A stretch of 64,000 nt of DNA from Alphaproteobacteria bacterium (GTDB lineage Bacteria; Pseudomonadota; Alphaproteobacteria; Micropepsales; Micropepsaceae): positions 1-64,000 of the forward strand of contig CANHNJ010000006.1 of NCBI GenBank assembly GCA_947462105.1, given 5' to 3'. The position numbers and the translations under genes were made by a program. This document shows, piece by piece, positions 37,988-45,979 of this stretch; position 1 is the stretch's first letter; each line of letters opens with the position of its first letter. The notes below the pieces were generated by a model. That model was not told where the DNA came from, ran no database searches, and saw only the letters and a program-made list of their open reading frames with translations.

Positions 37988-38016
37988 TTGACTTTAAGAA
38001 ATGTCCGGCCTATTCA
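37988..38016 (+). promoter_or_regulatory. candidate promoter of ptsN
   Basis: TTGACT (37988-37993), exactly 17 bases, then TATTCA (38011-38016), within the 183-base gap between rpoN and ptsN. The -35 is good and the -10 moderate. No hpf gene or recognisable remnant lies in this gap. Confidence 0.4.
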
Positions 38017-38122
38017 ACCGCCGCTTTTCGGGGCGGGCGCGGAACCTTAAGATGCAGGCCGCGTTCCCGCGCACACAGATTCCCCACCGTGGGGCCCGCA
38101 GTCGGCAGTCTTTTCAAGGCGC

Positions 38123-38596
38123 ATGATGAACATCTCCGACCTGCTCGCCCCGGACGCCATTCTTCCCGCGCTCAAAGTGCAGAGCAAGAAGCAGTTGCTG
38201 CAGGAACTCGCCGCGCGGGCGCACATGGTCGCCCGCCTGCCGGAACGCCGTATCTTCGACACGCTGATGGAACGCGAGAAGCTGGGCACCACCGGCGTCG
38301 GCGCCGGCATCGCCATTCCGCATGGCCGCCTGGCCGAAGCCAAGACCATCACCGGCATCTTCGCGCGTCTGGAACCGCCGATCGAGTATGAAGCGGTGGA
38401 CAGCCAGCCCGTCAATCTCGTCTTCATGCTGCTGGCGCCGGAAAATGCGGGCGCCGACCATCTCAAGGCGCTGGCGCGGGTCTCGCGCCTGCTGCGCAGC
38501 GCCGCCACCTGCGAAAAGCTGCGCGCGGCCGGTACGCCCGAAGCGCTCTACGCGATTCTGATCTCGCAGAACGGCGACGCCAGCCAAGCCGCTTAA
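38123..38596 (+). CDS. ptsN: nitrogen PTS EIIA component
   Basis: A phosphocarrier of the PTS-Ntr system (157 residues) linking nitrogen/potassium status to regulation. The phosphorylated histidine is about His67 in VGAGIAIPHGRLAEAK; LGTTGVG before it and LLAPENAGADHLKALARVSR after it are family motifs. Two adjacent ATGs exist; AAGG lies 3 bases before the first and 6 before the second (38126), so the second may be used. The stop is 8 bases from the convergent cyclophilin gene. Confidence 0.94.
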   Translation: MMNISDLLAPDAILPALKVQSKKQLLQELAARAHMVARLPERRIFDTLMEREKLGTTGVGAGIAIPHGRLAEAKTITGIFARLEPPIEYEAVDSQPVNLVFMLLAPENAGADHLKALARVSRLLRSAATCEKLRAAGTPEALYAILISQNGDASQAA

Positions 38597-38604
38597 GGCG
38601 CGCC

Positions 38605-39843
38605 TTATTTTGGCTTGGCTGGCGCAGGCTTCGTCTGTGCTGCGGGCTTGGCCGTTGCCGCTGCAGGGCGTGATGCCGGCGCGCCGACCACCGCAATGCG
38701 CCGGATCAGCACGGGCTTTGCCGGGGCCGAGGGGCCGAACGGGCCATACCCACCATTCACGGGCGCGTCATTGATCGCCTGCAGGACAGCGCGGCTGGCC
38801 GCTGTCACTTCGCCAAAAACGGCAAAGCCGCTGCGCGGGTCACCGGGCTTCTGGTCCAGTCCCAGATTGTCCCGCATGTTGATGTAAAAGTCGGGCCCGG
38901 CGCTGGTGGGGCTGTCGCCGCGCGGCAAGGCGACCGCGAATTTCAGGTTCTTCAGCCCGTTTCCGGCTTCCAGCTTGACGGGGCGCGCCACCCAGCCCTT
39001 GCCTTTGCCTTGTGCACTCCAGCTTCCCATCTGGATGACGAAATCCTTTTCGACGCGATAGATGGCGCTGCCGTCATAATGGCCCGCGCGCGCCATGCGC
39101 AGGATGTGGGCCACGCTTTCGGGCGCGCGCACACTATCGAGCTGAACCACGATGTCGCCCAGGCTTGTGGCGATCAGAAGTTGCGGCCCGGTCATGGGCG
39201 GATTGCTCGGCGGCGGCGGCGGGGGGGGATCGCCCACCACCGAGATCCTGGTGATGACGATGGGTGTTACCGGCTCCACTGCCGCGAAGGGGCCCTTGCC
39301 GCCACCCACGGGCGTGTCGTTGATCGTCAACAGCACGGGCAGGCTGGCATCCGTCACCTGGCCGAAGACGGCGAAGCCGCTTTGCGGATTGTCGGCCCTC
39401 TGGTCCAGCGCCAGATTGTCCCGCATGTTGATGTAGAAGTCGGGCCCGGCCCCATTGGGATCGGTGCCCGCGCGCGGCAGGCCAAGCGTGTACTTGTAAT
39501 TCTTCAGCCCGTTGCCCGATTCCAGCGGCACGGGCTCGGGGTTCCAGCCGCGGCCCTTGCCCTGCGCATCCCAACTGCCCATCTGGACCACGAAATTCTT
39601 TTCCACCCGGTAGATGGCGGTGCCGTTGTAGAAGCCGGCGCGCACCAGTTTCAGGATATGGGCCACGCTCCGTGGCGCGCGCACGTCATCAAGCTGCAGT
39701 GTGATGTCGCCCGCGCTCGTCTGCAGCAGCAGTTGCGGCCCGGTCATGGTGGGATTGCCTGGCGCGGGTGCTGACGCGTCCTGCGCCAGCACGGCGCTGG
39801 CGGTCATCACGATAAAGGCGGCAGCAAGGGCGATCAGGCGCAT
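38605..39843 (-). CDS. exported tandem cyclophilin-type peptidyl-prolyl isomerase
   Basis: A 412-residue precursor with a signal peptide (LIALAAAFIVMTASAVLAQ) and two cyclophilin-like domains, about residues 35-200 and 215-385, joined by a Pro-rich linker (GDPPPPPPPSNPP). The two copies are very similar: both contain MTGPQLL, SVAHIL, YRVEK, GPDFYINMRDNL and SGFAVFG. The canonical FMIQGGD motif is altered to VVQMGSW/VIQMGSW. The Arg in IYRVEK and the Phe in DFYINM fit the active-site positions. A Lys/Pro/Ala tail ends the protein. Probably a periplasmic folding helper; activity of each copy is untested. Confidence 0.88.
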   Translation of the reverse strand: MRLIALAAAFIVMTASAVLAQDASAPAPGNPTMTGPQLLLQTSAGDITLQLDDVRAPRSVAHILKLVRAGFYNGTAIYRVEKNFVVQMGSWDAQGKGRGWNPEPVPLESGNGLKNYKYTLGLPRAGTDPNGAGPDFYINMRDNLALDQRADNPQSGFAVFGQVTDASLPVLLTINDTPVGGGKGPFAAVEPVTPIVITRISVVGDPPPPPPPSNPPMTGPQLLIATSLGDIVVQLDSVRAPESVAHILRMARAGHYDGSAIYRVEKDFVIQMGSWSAQGKGKGWVARPVKLEAGNGLKNLKFAVALPRGDSPTSAGPDFYINMRDNLGLDQKPGDPRSGFAVFGEVTAASRAVLQAINDAPVNGGYGPFGPSAPAKPVLIRRIAVVGAPASRPAAATAKPAAQTKPAPAKPK

Positions 39844-39880
39844 GACTTTTGTTCTCCTGCCGCCAGTCTAGCCAAAAACC

Positions 39881-39913
39881 AAAAAGCCGGAAGACCTTCG
39901 TCTCCCGGCTTTT
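39881..39913 (-). terminator. bidirectional terminator between DUF1150 and cyclophilin genes
   Basis: Perfect 9-bp arms AAAAGCCGG and CCGGCTTTT with a 14-nt loop. On the minus strand the stem is followed by a T-rich stretch, placing it as the terminator of the DUF1150 gene; it also has T's on the plus strand. Confidence 0.8.
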
Positions 39914-39934
39914 CCTGTCTGCTTGTGGGATGGC

Positions 39935-40177
39935 CTAGTGCACGCTCACGGGTGTCAGCTCGTTCTGCACTGCAGCGCCATAGGCCGTGTCATAGGCATC
40001 GGTATAGCCCAGAACGCTGCCGTCAAAGGCATGGAGGACGTAGAGCTTGGCGCCATCGGGGAGGTCGATATCCTCCGGCAGCAGGCCGAGGCGGCGGGCC
40101 TCTTCGCTGTCCGTGGGCTTGATGTAGGCGATGCGGGCCTTTTCCAGTTCCGCACCCAGTTCGTGTTCCGTCATCAT
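39935..40177 (-). CDS. DUF1150 family protein
   Basis: An 80-residue protein of the alphaproteobacterial DUF1150 family, recognised by IAYIKPTDSEEARRLG, KLYVLHAFDGSVLGYTDAYD and the C-terminal LTPVSVH. The function is unknown; family members often sit beside small heat-shock protein genes, but none is present here. The start ATG 40177 has a perfect GGAGG 6 bases upstream (a second ATG follows at 40174). It has its own terminator and is divergent from pabB. Confidence 0.88.
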   Translation of the reverse strand: MMTEHELGAELEKARIAYIKPTDSEEARRLGLLPEDIDLPDGAKLYVLHAFDGSVLGYTDAYDTAYGAAVQNELTPVSVH

Positions 40178-40325
40178 GTCAGGCCTCCAGTCTTGATCTC
40201 TATCGTCCGCAGCCGTTGGCACTGACCTGTCAAAAGCGCCGGATAGAACAAAGATGGGGTGCAAGTTTCACCTTTCAAGCCGGGAACCGGTTGAAGCCGG
40301 ACGCGGCGGCAGGCACAAAGACCCC

Positions 40326-41999
40326 ATGCGGGTCATTCTCGATTTTCCAGGCGGACGCCGGGCCTTCCAGGCGCCGTTGCGGATCATCGCCGCCGACAGC
40401 CCCGCCGAGGTGCCGGGCGCGCTGGCGGCCGTAACGGCCGCGCTGGCCGGGGGCCACCATGTTGCGGGCTGGCTGGGCTATGAGCTGGGCTATGTGCTGG
40501 AGCCGCGCCTGCTGCCCCTGCTGCCCGATGGCGTGCCGCTGCTGCGGCTGGGCGTGTTCGATGCGCCCAGCGAAGCGCCCGCGCCCAGTGGCCGCGCCTA
40601 TGCCGGGCCGCTGCGGCATGACTGGGACGAGGCGGCCTATCTCGCGCGCTTCGACCAGGTGAAGGCGTTGATCGCGGCGGGCGACATCTACCAGGCCAAT
40701 CTCAGCTATCGCGCCCGCTTCACCTTCGCGGGCGATGCCCTGGCGCTGTATGAGCGGCTGCGGGCGGCCAGCCTTGCGCCCTGGTGCGGCTTTGTCGATG
40801 ACAATGAACGCCAGATCGCCAGCCTGTCGCCAGAACTGTTCTTCGAATTGTCGGCGGATGGCCACATCGCAGCGCGGCCCATGAAAGGCACCGCGCCCCG
40901 GCTAGGCGACGACGCGCACGAAAGCGCCGCGCTGGCGGCGTCGGCCAAGAACCGCGCGGAGAATCTGATGATCGTGGACCTGATCCGCAACGATCTGGGC
41001 CGCATTGCGCAGACCGGCAGCGTCGAAGTGAAGGCGCTGTTCGCGGTGGAAACCTATCCGACGCTGCACACCCTGGTTTCGGCCGTGGCGGCGCGCAAGC
41101 GCGCCGGCGCCACGGTTGCGGACATGCTGCGGGCGCTGTTTCCCTGTGGCTCGATCACGGGCGCACCCAAGATCCGCGCCATGGAAGTGCTGCGCGACCT
41201 GGAAGACGCGCCGCGCGGACCCTATTGCGGCGCGCTGGGCTGTTTCGCGCCCGATGGCAGCGCCAGATTCAACGTCGCCATCCGTACCCTGTCCATTTGC
41301 GGCGGCGAAGGCGTGCTGGGCCTCGGCGGCGGCGTGGTGCAGGATTCCGCTGGCCCGTCGGAATATGCCGAGTGCCGTCTCAAGGCGCGCTTCTTCGAGG
41401 ATGCGCGCCCACCGCTATTCCTGATCGAAACGCTGAAATGGGATGGCGGGTTCGTGCGGCTGTCTTCGCACCTGGCGCGGCTGGCGTCGTCGGCACAGGC
41501 GTTCGGCCTGCGCTTCGATGCGGTGCTGGCCCAGGCCGCCTTGAACGGCGCGGTGGCCGGGCGCACCGGCGCACAGCGGGTGCGGCTGACGCTGGATGAA
41601 GCGGGCCGCCACGAGGCCAGTGCTGCGCCGCTGGAGCCCAACCCGCAGCAGTGGACCTATGCCATCGCCAGCGGGCGGGTGCAGAGCCGCGATCCGCTGC
41701 AGCGTCACAAGACCAGTTGGCGCACGCTGTACGAGGAAACTGGCCTTGCCGACGAGATGCTGTTCCTGAACGAGCGCGGCGAACTGGCCGAAGGCGCGCG
41801 CAGCAACATCTTCATTGCCCGTGATGGCGTTCTGCTGACGCCACCCTTGTCATCAGGCGCGCTGGATGGGCGGTTGCGGGCGGAGCTGATCGCGTCCGGC
41901 AAGGCGCGCGAAGCGGTGTTGACGCCGGATGATCTGAAGAACGCCGAAGTTTACTTCGGCAATTCCCTGCGCGGGCTTATTAAAGCGATCCCCCTCTGA
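40326..41999 (+). CDS. pabBC: fused aminodeoxychorismate synthase / aminodeoxychorismate lyase
   Basis: A 557-residue fusion for p-aminobenzoate (folate) synthesis. The N-terminal PabB domain (about 1-360) carries AARPMKGTAPRLGDD, FPCGSITGAPKIRAMEVL and GLGGGVVQDSAGPSEYAEC of chorismate-using enzymes. The C-terminal PabC domain (about 370-557) is a class IV PLP lyase with LIETLKWDGGFVRLSSHLAR, the PLP lysine in LQRHKTSWRTLYEE and LAEGARSNIFIARDG. The ATG at 40326 is preferred over an upstream in-frame start that adds non-homologous residues. PabA must be elsewhere. folC at 56 kb is in the same pathway. Confidence 0.93.
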   Translation: MRVILDFPGGRRAFQAPLRIIAADSPAEVPGALAAVTAALAGGHHVAGWLGYELGYVLEPRLLPLLPDGVPLLRLGVFDAPSEAPAPSGRAYAGPLRHDWDEAAYLARFDQVKALIAAGDIYQANLSYRARFTFAGDALALYERLRAASLAPWCGFVDDNERQIASLSPELFFELSADGHIAARPMKGTAPRLGDDAHESAALAASAKNRAENLMIVDLIRNDLGRIAQTGSVEVKALFAVETYPTLHTLVSAVAARKRAGATVADMLRALFPCGSITGAPKIRAMEVLRDLEDAPRGPYCGALGCFAPDGSARFNVAIRTLSICGGEGVLGLGGGVVQDSAGPSEYAECRLKARFFEDARPPLFLIETLKWDGGFVRLSSHLARLASSAQAFGLRFDAVLAQAALNGAVAGRTGAQRVRLTLDEAGRHEASAAPLEPNPQQWTYAIASGRVQSRDPLQRHKTSWRTLYEETGLADEMLFLNERGELAEGARSNIFIARDGVLLTPPLSSGALDGRLRAELIASGKAREAVLTPDDLKNAEVYFGNSLRGLIKAIPL

Positions 42000-42017
42000 C
42001 GCAGCTCGCATCCGCAC

Positions 42018-42094
42018 GGCGGCTTTCGCCGCCATCGCGGACAGCTCGCTGCGCCATCTCCCCCTTCCTGTGCGCTGCGCGCACGATGGGGGAG
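42018..42094. repeat. paired hairpins, possible REP-like intergenic element
   Basis: Two palindromes follow the pabBC stop: GGCGG/CCGCC (42018-42034) and a larger one with CTCCCCC/GGGGGAG arms (42058-42094) enclosing GTGCGC/GCGCAC. No T-run follows. The layout suggests a dispersed repeat or a RNA-end hairpin shared by the convergent genes. Confidence 0.4.
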
Positions 42095-42105
42095 GAAGCC
42101 AGATG

Positions 42106-42456
42106 CTATTTTGTGGAGGCCGCCAGCATCGCCATCTGCGCTACGCTTTCGGGCACCAGCCATTTGGCGGCCTCGACCACGCGGCCTTCCTGCGTGTCGC
42201 GCAGGGCGGCGCTTTCCAGGTCGCCGTTGCCCAGCAACTGCCGCAACCGCGCAGCGGCGGCATCGGCGCGGAAATTCGGCGTCAACGCCTGGGCCCCGAA
42301 TTTCTGCGCCCAGTCGCGGTCGCGCAGGCGGCCCAGCACATCGTCATACGGTGTCGGCGGGTAATGCTTGCCGAACAGGTTCCACTGCCACGCCGCGCCA
42401 CCGGCTGCCGCCAGCACCAGCGCGCTGCCGCCCAGAAGGAGCCCGCGCCGCGTCAT
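42106..42456 (-). CDS. small Tat-signal protein paired with a GMC oxidoreductase
   Basis: A 116-residue protein with a twin-arginine signal (MTRRGLLLGGSALVLAAAGG, matching the TRRxLL pattern) and a small helical domain (PPTPYDDVLGRLRDRDWAQK, ALRDTQEGRVVEAAKWLVPE). Size and gene order recall the small subunits that export flavin-containing gluconate/fructose-type dehydrogenases by carrying the Tat signal for a signal-less large subunit. Its start overlaps the GMC stop in ATGA. The specific family is not recognised with certainty. Confidence 0.7.
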   Translation of the reverse strand: MTRRGLLLGGSALVLAAAGGAAWQWNLFGKHYPPTPYDDVLGRLRDRDWAQKFGAQALTPNFRADAAAARLRQLLGNGDLESAALRDTQEGRVVEAAKWLVPESVAQMAMLAASTK

Positions 42457-43994
42457 GCCAGCACCGTCTTGAGGTGGTCGCCCAGCCGCAGCGTCAGGGC
42501 CAGCAGGTTCAGCGTCGGGTTCGACGACCCATAGGTGGGAAGCACCGAACTGCCCGCGACGAAGAGATTGGCGACGCCATGCACCTTGCTGTTGGCATCG
42601 ACCACGCCTTGTTTCGCATCGGCATGCATGCGGGTGGTGCCCATGTGATGGCTGCCCCACCAGGGCAGCGCCTTGGGCTGGTACATGCCCGCCAGCCAGT
42701 CGGGACGGCTGGCGCGGTTGAGCCGCAGCAGTCCGGCCTTGGAGGCCAGCAATTGCCGTCCCAGTTCGCGCAGGGTGGTGCGGTACAGGCGAAAATCGGT
42801 GTCGGGCACGGTGACGTGCAGCTTCAGGCGCGGCATGCCCAAGCCGTCGCGTTCGCCGCCCAGCGTCACGCGGCGCTCCGGATCGGGGATCGGCTCAAGC
42901 CCGCAGCCCAGCGAATAGGCGCGCGCCATGCTGGCATCGACGCCCAGCATCTGGGTAGTCGCCGCCACCGCTTCGCCCATCGGCGCCGTCATCGGCACCG
43001 GATATTCGACGGTGGTGAGCGAGCCGATGACTTTTTCCTTGCGGATAAAAGCCATCGTCGGCGAGAACACGGCGCGCACCGGCGTGCCGTCGGGCAGGAT
43101 CAGGGCGTTGTTGACGCCCTGGCCAGAGAAATAGCCTTTTGGAAGCTGGCCGTTGAACAGCACCAGCGTCGCCACATCGCGCGGAATGGGATGGTCGGCG
43201 AAGAAGCGGCCGACCAGGTCGTTCTGGTTGCCGATTCCGGGCTTCATCACATCGTTCGACGCCAGCAGCAGCCGCGCATTTTCCAGCGCCCCGCCCGCCA
43301 GCACGGTGAAGCGCGGCTTCACCGTCAGGCGCTTGCCTTCGGCCTGCACCTCCAGCCGCGCGATGCTGCGCGCATCCGGCGCCTGGCGCAGGCCGGTGAC
43401 GGCGGCATGGAGCCAGGTGGTGACGCGGGGTGCGGCTTTGAGCTCGGCCTCATAGCGCTTGCCGAACGGCGTCGGCAGCCCGCCGTCCTGGGTCTTCGAG
43501 AACTGGAACCAGCTTGTGTAAACGCCGCCATCGCCCAGCTTGAGGGTGGCGTCGCCCGTGGGGATGCGGCGCGGCGTCTGGTCGTACAGCCAGGGGCCCG
43601 CCTCGCACAGCGCCTGGGCCTTGGCGAAATAGGGCTGCAGCGCTTCGATGCCGAAGGGCCAGCCGGAATGGGCGATCCAGTCGCGCTGCTCGAAATCCAC
43701 CGCGTCCAGCGGCCGGTTCCAGCCGCCCCAGTGATTGGAACTGCCGCCGAAATAGCGCAACCGGCTTTCGTCCAGCGTCAGGTATGGCGTTTCGCCGTCC
43801 GCAGCGCCCTTGTAGGCATCCTGCACCTTGGCATCGAATTCGTTGCCGCCGGCTTCCAGCAGCAGGATGGTGAAGGCTGTGCTCTGCAGCGCCAGCGCCA
43901 GCGCGATCCCCGCCGGTCCGCCGCCGATGATGGCAAGGTCGGGCGTCACGGTTTCGCCATCAGGCAGGGTGCGGGCGTCGAGGATCGCGGCCAT
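42453..43994 (-). CDS. GMC-family FAD oxidoreductase
   Basis: A 513-residue flavoprotein. The FAD-binding motif is LAIIGGGPAGIALALALQST with the acidic end ILLLEAGG; GGSSNHWGGWNRPLD and the C-terminal catalytic His pair in WWGSHHMGTTRMHADA, followed by LFVAGSSVLPTYGSSNPTLN, are typical GMC_oxred_C features. Substrates of the family are alcohols or sugars. It has no signal peptide of its own. The start at 43994 overlaps the SDR stop (TGATG); the upstream extension of the frame is antisense to nothing useful and lacks homology. Confidence 0.9.
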   Translation of the reverse strand: MAAILDARTLPDGETVTPDLAIIGGGPAGIALALALQSTAFTILLLEAGGNEFDAKVQDAYKGAADGETPYLTLDESRLRYFGGSSNHWGGWNRPLDAVDFEQRDWIAHSGWPFGIEALQPYFAKAQALCEAGPWLYDQTPRRIPTGDATLKLGDGGVYTSWFQFSKTQDGGLPTPFGKRYEAELKAAPRVTTWLHAAVTGLRQAPDARSIARLEVQAEGKRLTVKPRFTVLAGGALENARLLLASNDVMKPGIGNQNDLVGRFFADHPIPRDVATLVLFNGQLPKGYFSGQGVNNALILPDGTPVRAVFSPTMAFIRKEKVIGSLTTVEYPVPMTAPMGEAVAATTQMLGVDASMARAYSLGCGLEPIPDPERRVTLGGERDGLGMPRLKLHVTVPDTDFRLYRTTLRELGRQLLASKAGLLRLNRASRPDWLAGMYQPKALPWWGSHHMGTTRMHADAKQGVVDANSKVHGVANLFVAGSSVLPTYGSSNPTLNLLALTLRLGDHLKTVLA

Positions 43995-44698
43995 CAGAAA
44001 TCGTCCGCGTGACCGGCGTTGAAACCGCCATCGACGCCGATGGCCTGGCCGGTGATCCAGCGGCCATCGTCGCACAGCAGCAGCAGCGCCATCGGCACGA
44101 TGTCGCCGGGCGTGCCCAGGCGGCCCAGCGGATGCGCCGCCGCCAGCTTCGCCTTGCGCTCCGGCGGCAGCTTGGCCAGCAGCGGCGTTTCGACAAAGCC
44201 GGGGCAGAGGCAGTTCACACGGATATTCTGCGCCGCATAATCCAGCGCCATGTTGCGGGTCAGGGCGATGATCGCGCCCTTGCTGGCGCTGTAGGCGGCG
44301 CGATTGCGCGTGCCGGTGGTGCCGACCACCGAGGCGATGTGCAGGATGGCGCCGCCATGCGCACCCATCTTGGGCAGGGCGTATTTGGAAGCCAGGAAGC
44401 TGCCGCGCAGATTGACCGCCATCACCCGGTCATATTCGGCCATGTCGGTATCGGCGACGGCTGTGCGCAGGGCAATACCGGCGCTGTTCACCACCGCGTC
44501 GATGCGGCTCAGGCCGGACAGCGCGGTCTTGACCTGGTCCTCGTCGGCGATGTCGAGGCGATGGGCCTGGGCGAAGGGCGCTGCATCGCGGTCCAGCGCA
44601 ATGATGACAGCGCCTTCGGCTTCGGCGGCGCGCGCGATGGCCAGCCCCAGCCCCGAGGCCGCGCCCGTCACCACCACCTGTTTTCCGGAAAACCGCAT
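43994..44698 (-). CDS. short-chain dehydrogenase/reductase
   Basis: A 234-residue classical SDR: cofactor loop VVVTGAASGLGLAIA, Asp in IALDRDA (suggesting NAD preference), NSAG, catalytic Ser in LHIASVVGTTG, the YxxxK motif YSASKGAIIA and CPGFVETPLL. The exact substrate is unknown. It is coupled to the GMC gene and lies 42 bases behind an ArsR-like regulator, so the four genes probably form a regulated operon that oxidises an alcohol or sugar. Confidence 0.9.
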   Translation of the reverse strand: MRFSGKQVVVTGAASGLGLAIARAAEAEGAVIIALDRDAAPFAQAHRLDIADEDQVKTALSGLSRIDAVVNSAGIALRTAVADTDMAEYDRVMAVNLRGSFLASKYALPKMGAHGGAILHIASVVGTTGTRNRAAYSASKGAIIALTRNMALDYAAQNIRVNCLCPGFVETPLLAKLPPERKAKLAAAHPLGRLGTPGDIVPMALLLLCDDGRWITGQAIGVDGGFNAGHADDF

Positions 44699-44740
44699 GC
44701 CCCGTCATAAGCGAAGGAGCGGAACGGCGGCAAGAGCGGT

Positions 44741-45025
44741 CTAGATGCGCGAAAGTTGCGCCAGATAGGCGTCCAGCACCGGCCGGTTGAGGGTCAGTTT
44801 CAGGAATTTGCCTTTGCGCGTGATTTCCACCAGCCCGGCATTCTCCAGCTCCTTGATGTGGTGGGAGAGGGTGGCGGCGGTGACTTTCTGTTTTTCGTTC
44901 AATTCGCTGCAGGCGGCATGGCCGCTGCACTTGCCGATCTGCTTCAGGATATCGACCCGGCGCGGTTCCGCCAGCGCCTTGGCGATCAGCGCGAACTGGC
45001 GGGGGGTGAGCTTGACGGCGGCCAT
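44741..45025 (-). CDS. ArsR-family winged-helix regulator
   Basis: A 94-residue winged helix-turn-helix protein: [19 protein letters not shown] (helix 1-2), [20 protein letters not shown] (recognition helix) and [13 protein letters not shown] (wing). Cysteines in [12 protein letters not shown] could serve as a ligand or redox sensor, but this is a guess. It is first in the minus-strand unit with the SDR, GMC and Tat genes. The ATG at 45025 has no clear ribosome site, so the true start may differ. Confidence 0.82.
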   Translation of the reverse strand: MAAVKLTPRQFALIAKALAEPRRVDILKQIGKCSGHAACSELNEKQKVTAATLSHHIKELENAGLVEITRKGKFLKLTLNRPVLDAYLAQLSRI

Positions 45026-45149
45026 GATGGGAAAGTGGCGTGGGGCGGGGAGCGATACAAGGGTGGGGTGGTGGCCCGCCTGCGCCCCTTTGCGACGTCC
45101 GGGCGGCGACGCTACGCTGCCGCTAGGCGTCGCCTGACGCCGCTGCGGG

Positions 45150-45172
45150 CGCTTGGCTCCACCAATTCCCGC
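45150..45172 (+). repeat. inverted copy of the tRNA-Ala 3' end (left arm)
   Basis: Bases 45150-45172 repeat, in opposite orientation and without mismatch, the last 15 bases of the tRNA-Ala gene (CGCTTGGCTCCACCA) plus 8 bases of its downstream flank (ATTCCCGC). The matching arm is 45209-45231. See the findings. Confidence 0.9.
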
Positions 45173-45208
45173 ATGCTGTTCTGGTGAAAGGTGAGTTCCG
45201 CCGGTTGG

Positions 45209-45231
45209 GCGGGAATTGGTGGAGCCAAGCG
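45209..45231 (-). repeat. inverted repeat, right arm inside the tRNA-Ala gene
   Basis: The right arm of a perfect 23-bp inverted repeat with a 36-nt spacer. It overlaps the acceptor-stem 3' strand, the CCA end and part of the T-stem of the tRNA-Ala gene. Confidence 0.9.
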
Positions 45232-45292
45232 GGATCGAACCGCTGACCTCCTGCATGCCATGCAGGCGCTCTCCCAGCTGAGCTATGGCCCC
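45217..45292 (-). tRNA. tRNA-Ala (anticodon GGC)
   Basis: 76 bases including an encoded CCA end. Reading the minus strand: acceptor stem GGGGCCA/TGGCTCC with the G3:U70 wobble that marks alanine tRNAs, D-arm GCTCAGCTGGGAGAGC, anticodon stem CCTGC/GCAGG with loop ATGGCAT (anticodon GGC, codon GCC), and T-arm AGCGGTTCGATCCCGCT. All stems pair. It precedes the ArsR-like gene and sits next to the TIGR02300/aroA block, as in many alphaproteobacteria. Confidence 0.97.
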
Positions 45293-45402
45293 GAACCAAT
45301 TGGGACCGGTCTGGTAGCCGATCCCACGTAGCATTGCCAGCAAAAGTGTACTTACGGTTTTGCGTCCGGCAATGCGACAAACAAAAACGTCAATGTAAAG
45401 GC

Positions 45403-45909
45403 TTAGCCTTCGTCCTTGGTGATGTCGGCATCGATGATGCCCGAGACATCGTCTTCCTCGTCTTCGACTTCGCCGAGAAGATCGTTGTCTTCCTCGTCTT
45501 CGTCGTCTTCGATATCCTCGATCTCGACGCCTTCTTCGTCACTTTCGACCACCTGCATGCCTTCGGCGGTCTCGGGCTCTTCGGCCTCTTCTTCCTCTTC
45601 GTCCTCGCCGGTGGCGGCAACGTTCAGGGGCGCTTCGACGACGGCTTCTTCTTCCTCGTCCTCTTCGGATTCGGCTTCGCCGTCTTCTTCGTCCTCGTCG
45701 TCTTCCTCGTCATCGGTTTCGGCGGCGCGAACGACACCGGCGGGCTCGGGCTGGCGGCGGCGCTGCTTGAACAGCGCTTCCGGCTCGTACGAGAAACCGC
45801 ACTTGGGGCACTCGATCGGACGCTTCTCCAGATCGTAAAAACGGGCGTTGCACGCAGGGCAACCCCGTTTGGTTCCAAGATCTGCCTTGACCAAGAGTGA
45901 TGTTCCCAT
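45403..45909 (-). CDS. TIGR02300 family zinc-ribbon / acidic-tail protein
   Basis: A 168-residue protein conserved in alphaproteobacteria. The N-terminus carries two CxxC pairs, [20 protein letters not shown] and PKCGFSYEP (the FYDLN motif), likely a zinc ribbon. The remaining two thirds is extremely rich in Glu and Asp ([32 protein letters not shown]). Function is unknown; the acidic tail suggests a nucleic-acid-mimic or protein-binding role. It is divergent from aroA with only 70 bases between the starts, a conserved neighbourhood. The ribosome site is weak, so the start is not certain. Confidence 0.88.
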   Translation of the reverse strand: MGTSLLVKADLGTKRGCPACNARFYDLEKRPIECPKCGFSYEPEALFKQRRRQPEPAGVVRAAETDDEEDDEDEEDGEAESEEDEEEEAVVEAPLNVAATGEDEEEEEAEEPETAEGMQVVESDEEGVEIEDIEDDEDEEDNDLLGEVEDEEDDVSGIIDADITKDEG

Positions 45910-45979
45910 AAAGAAGGGGTTATTCGGAGGGGCGCGTTTGCCACGGCTTGCCCCCGCTGTAAAGGTCCATCTCCCCGCC

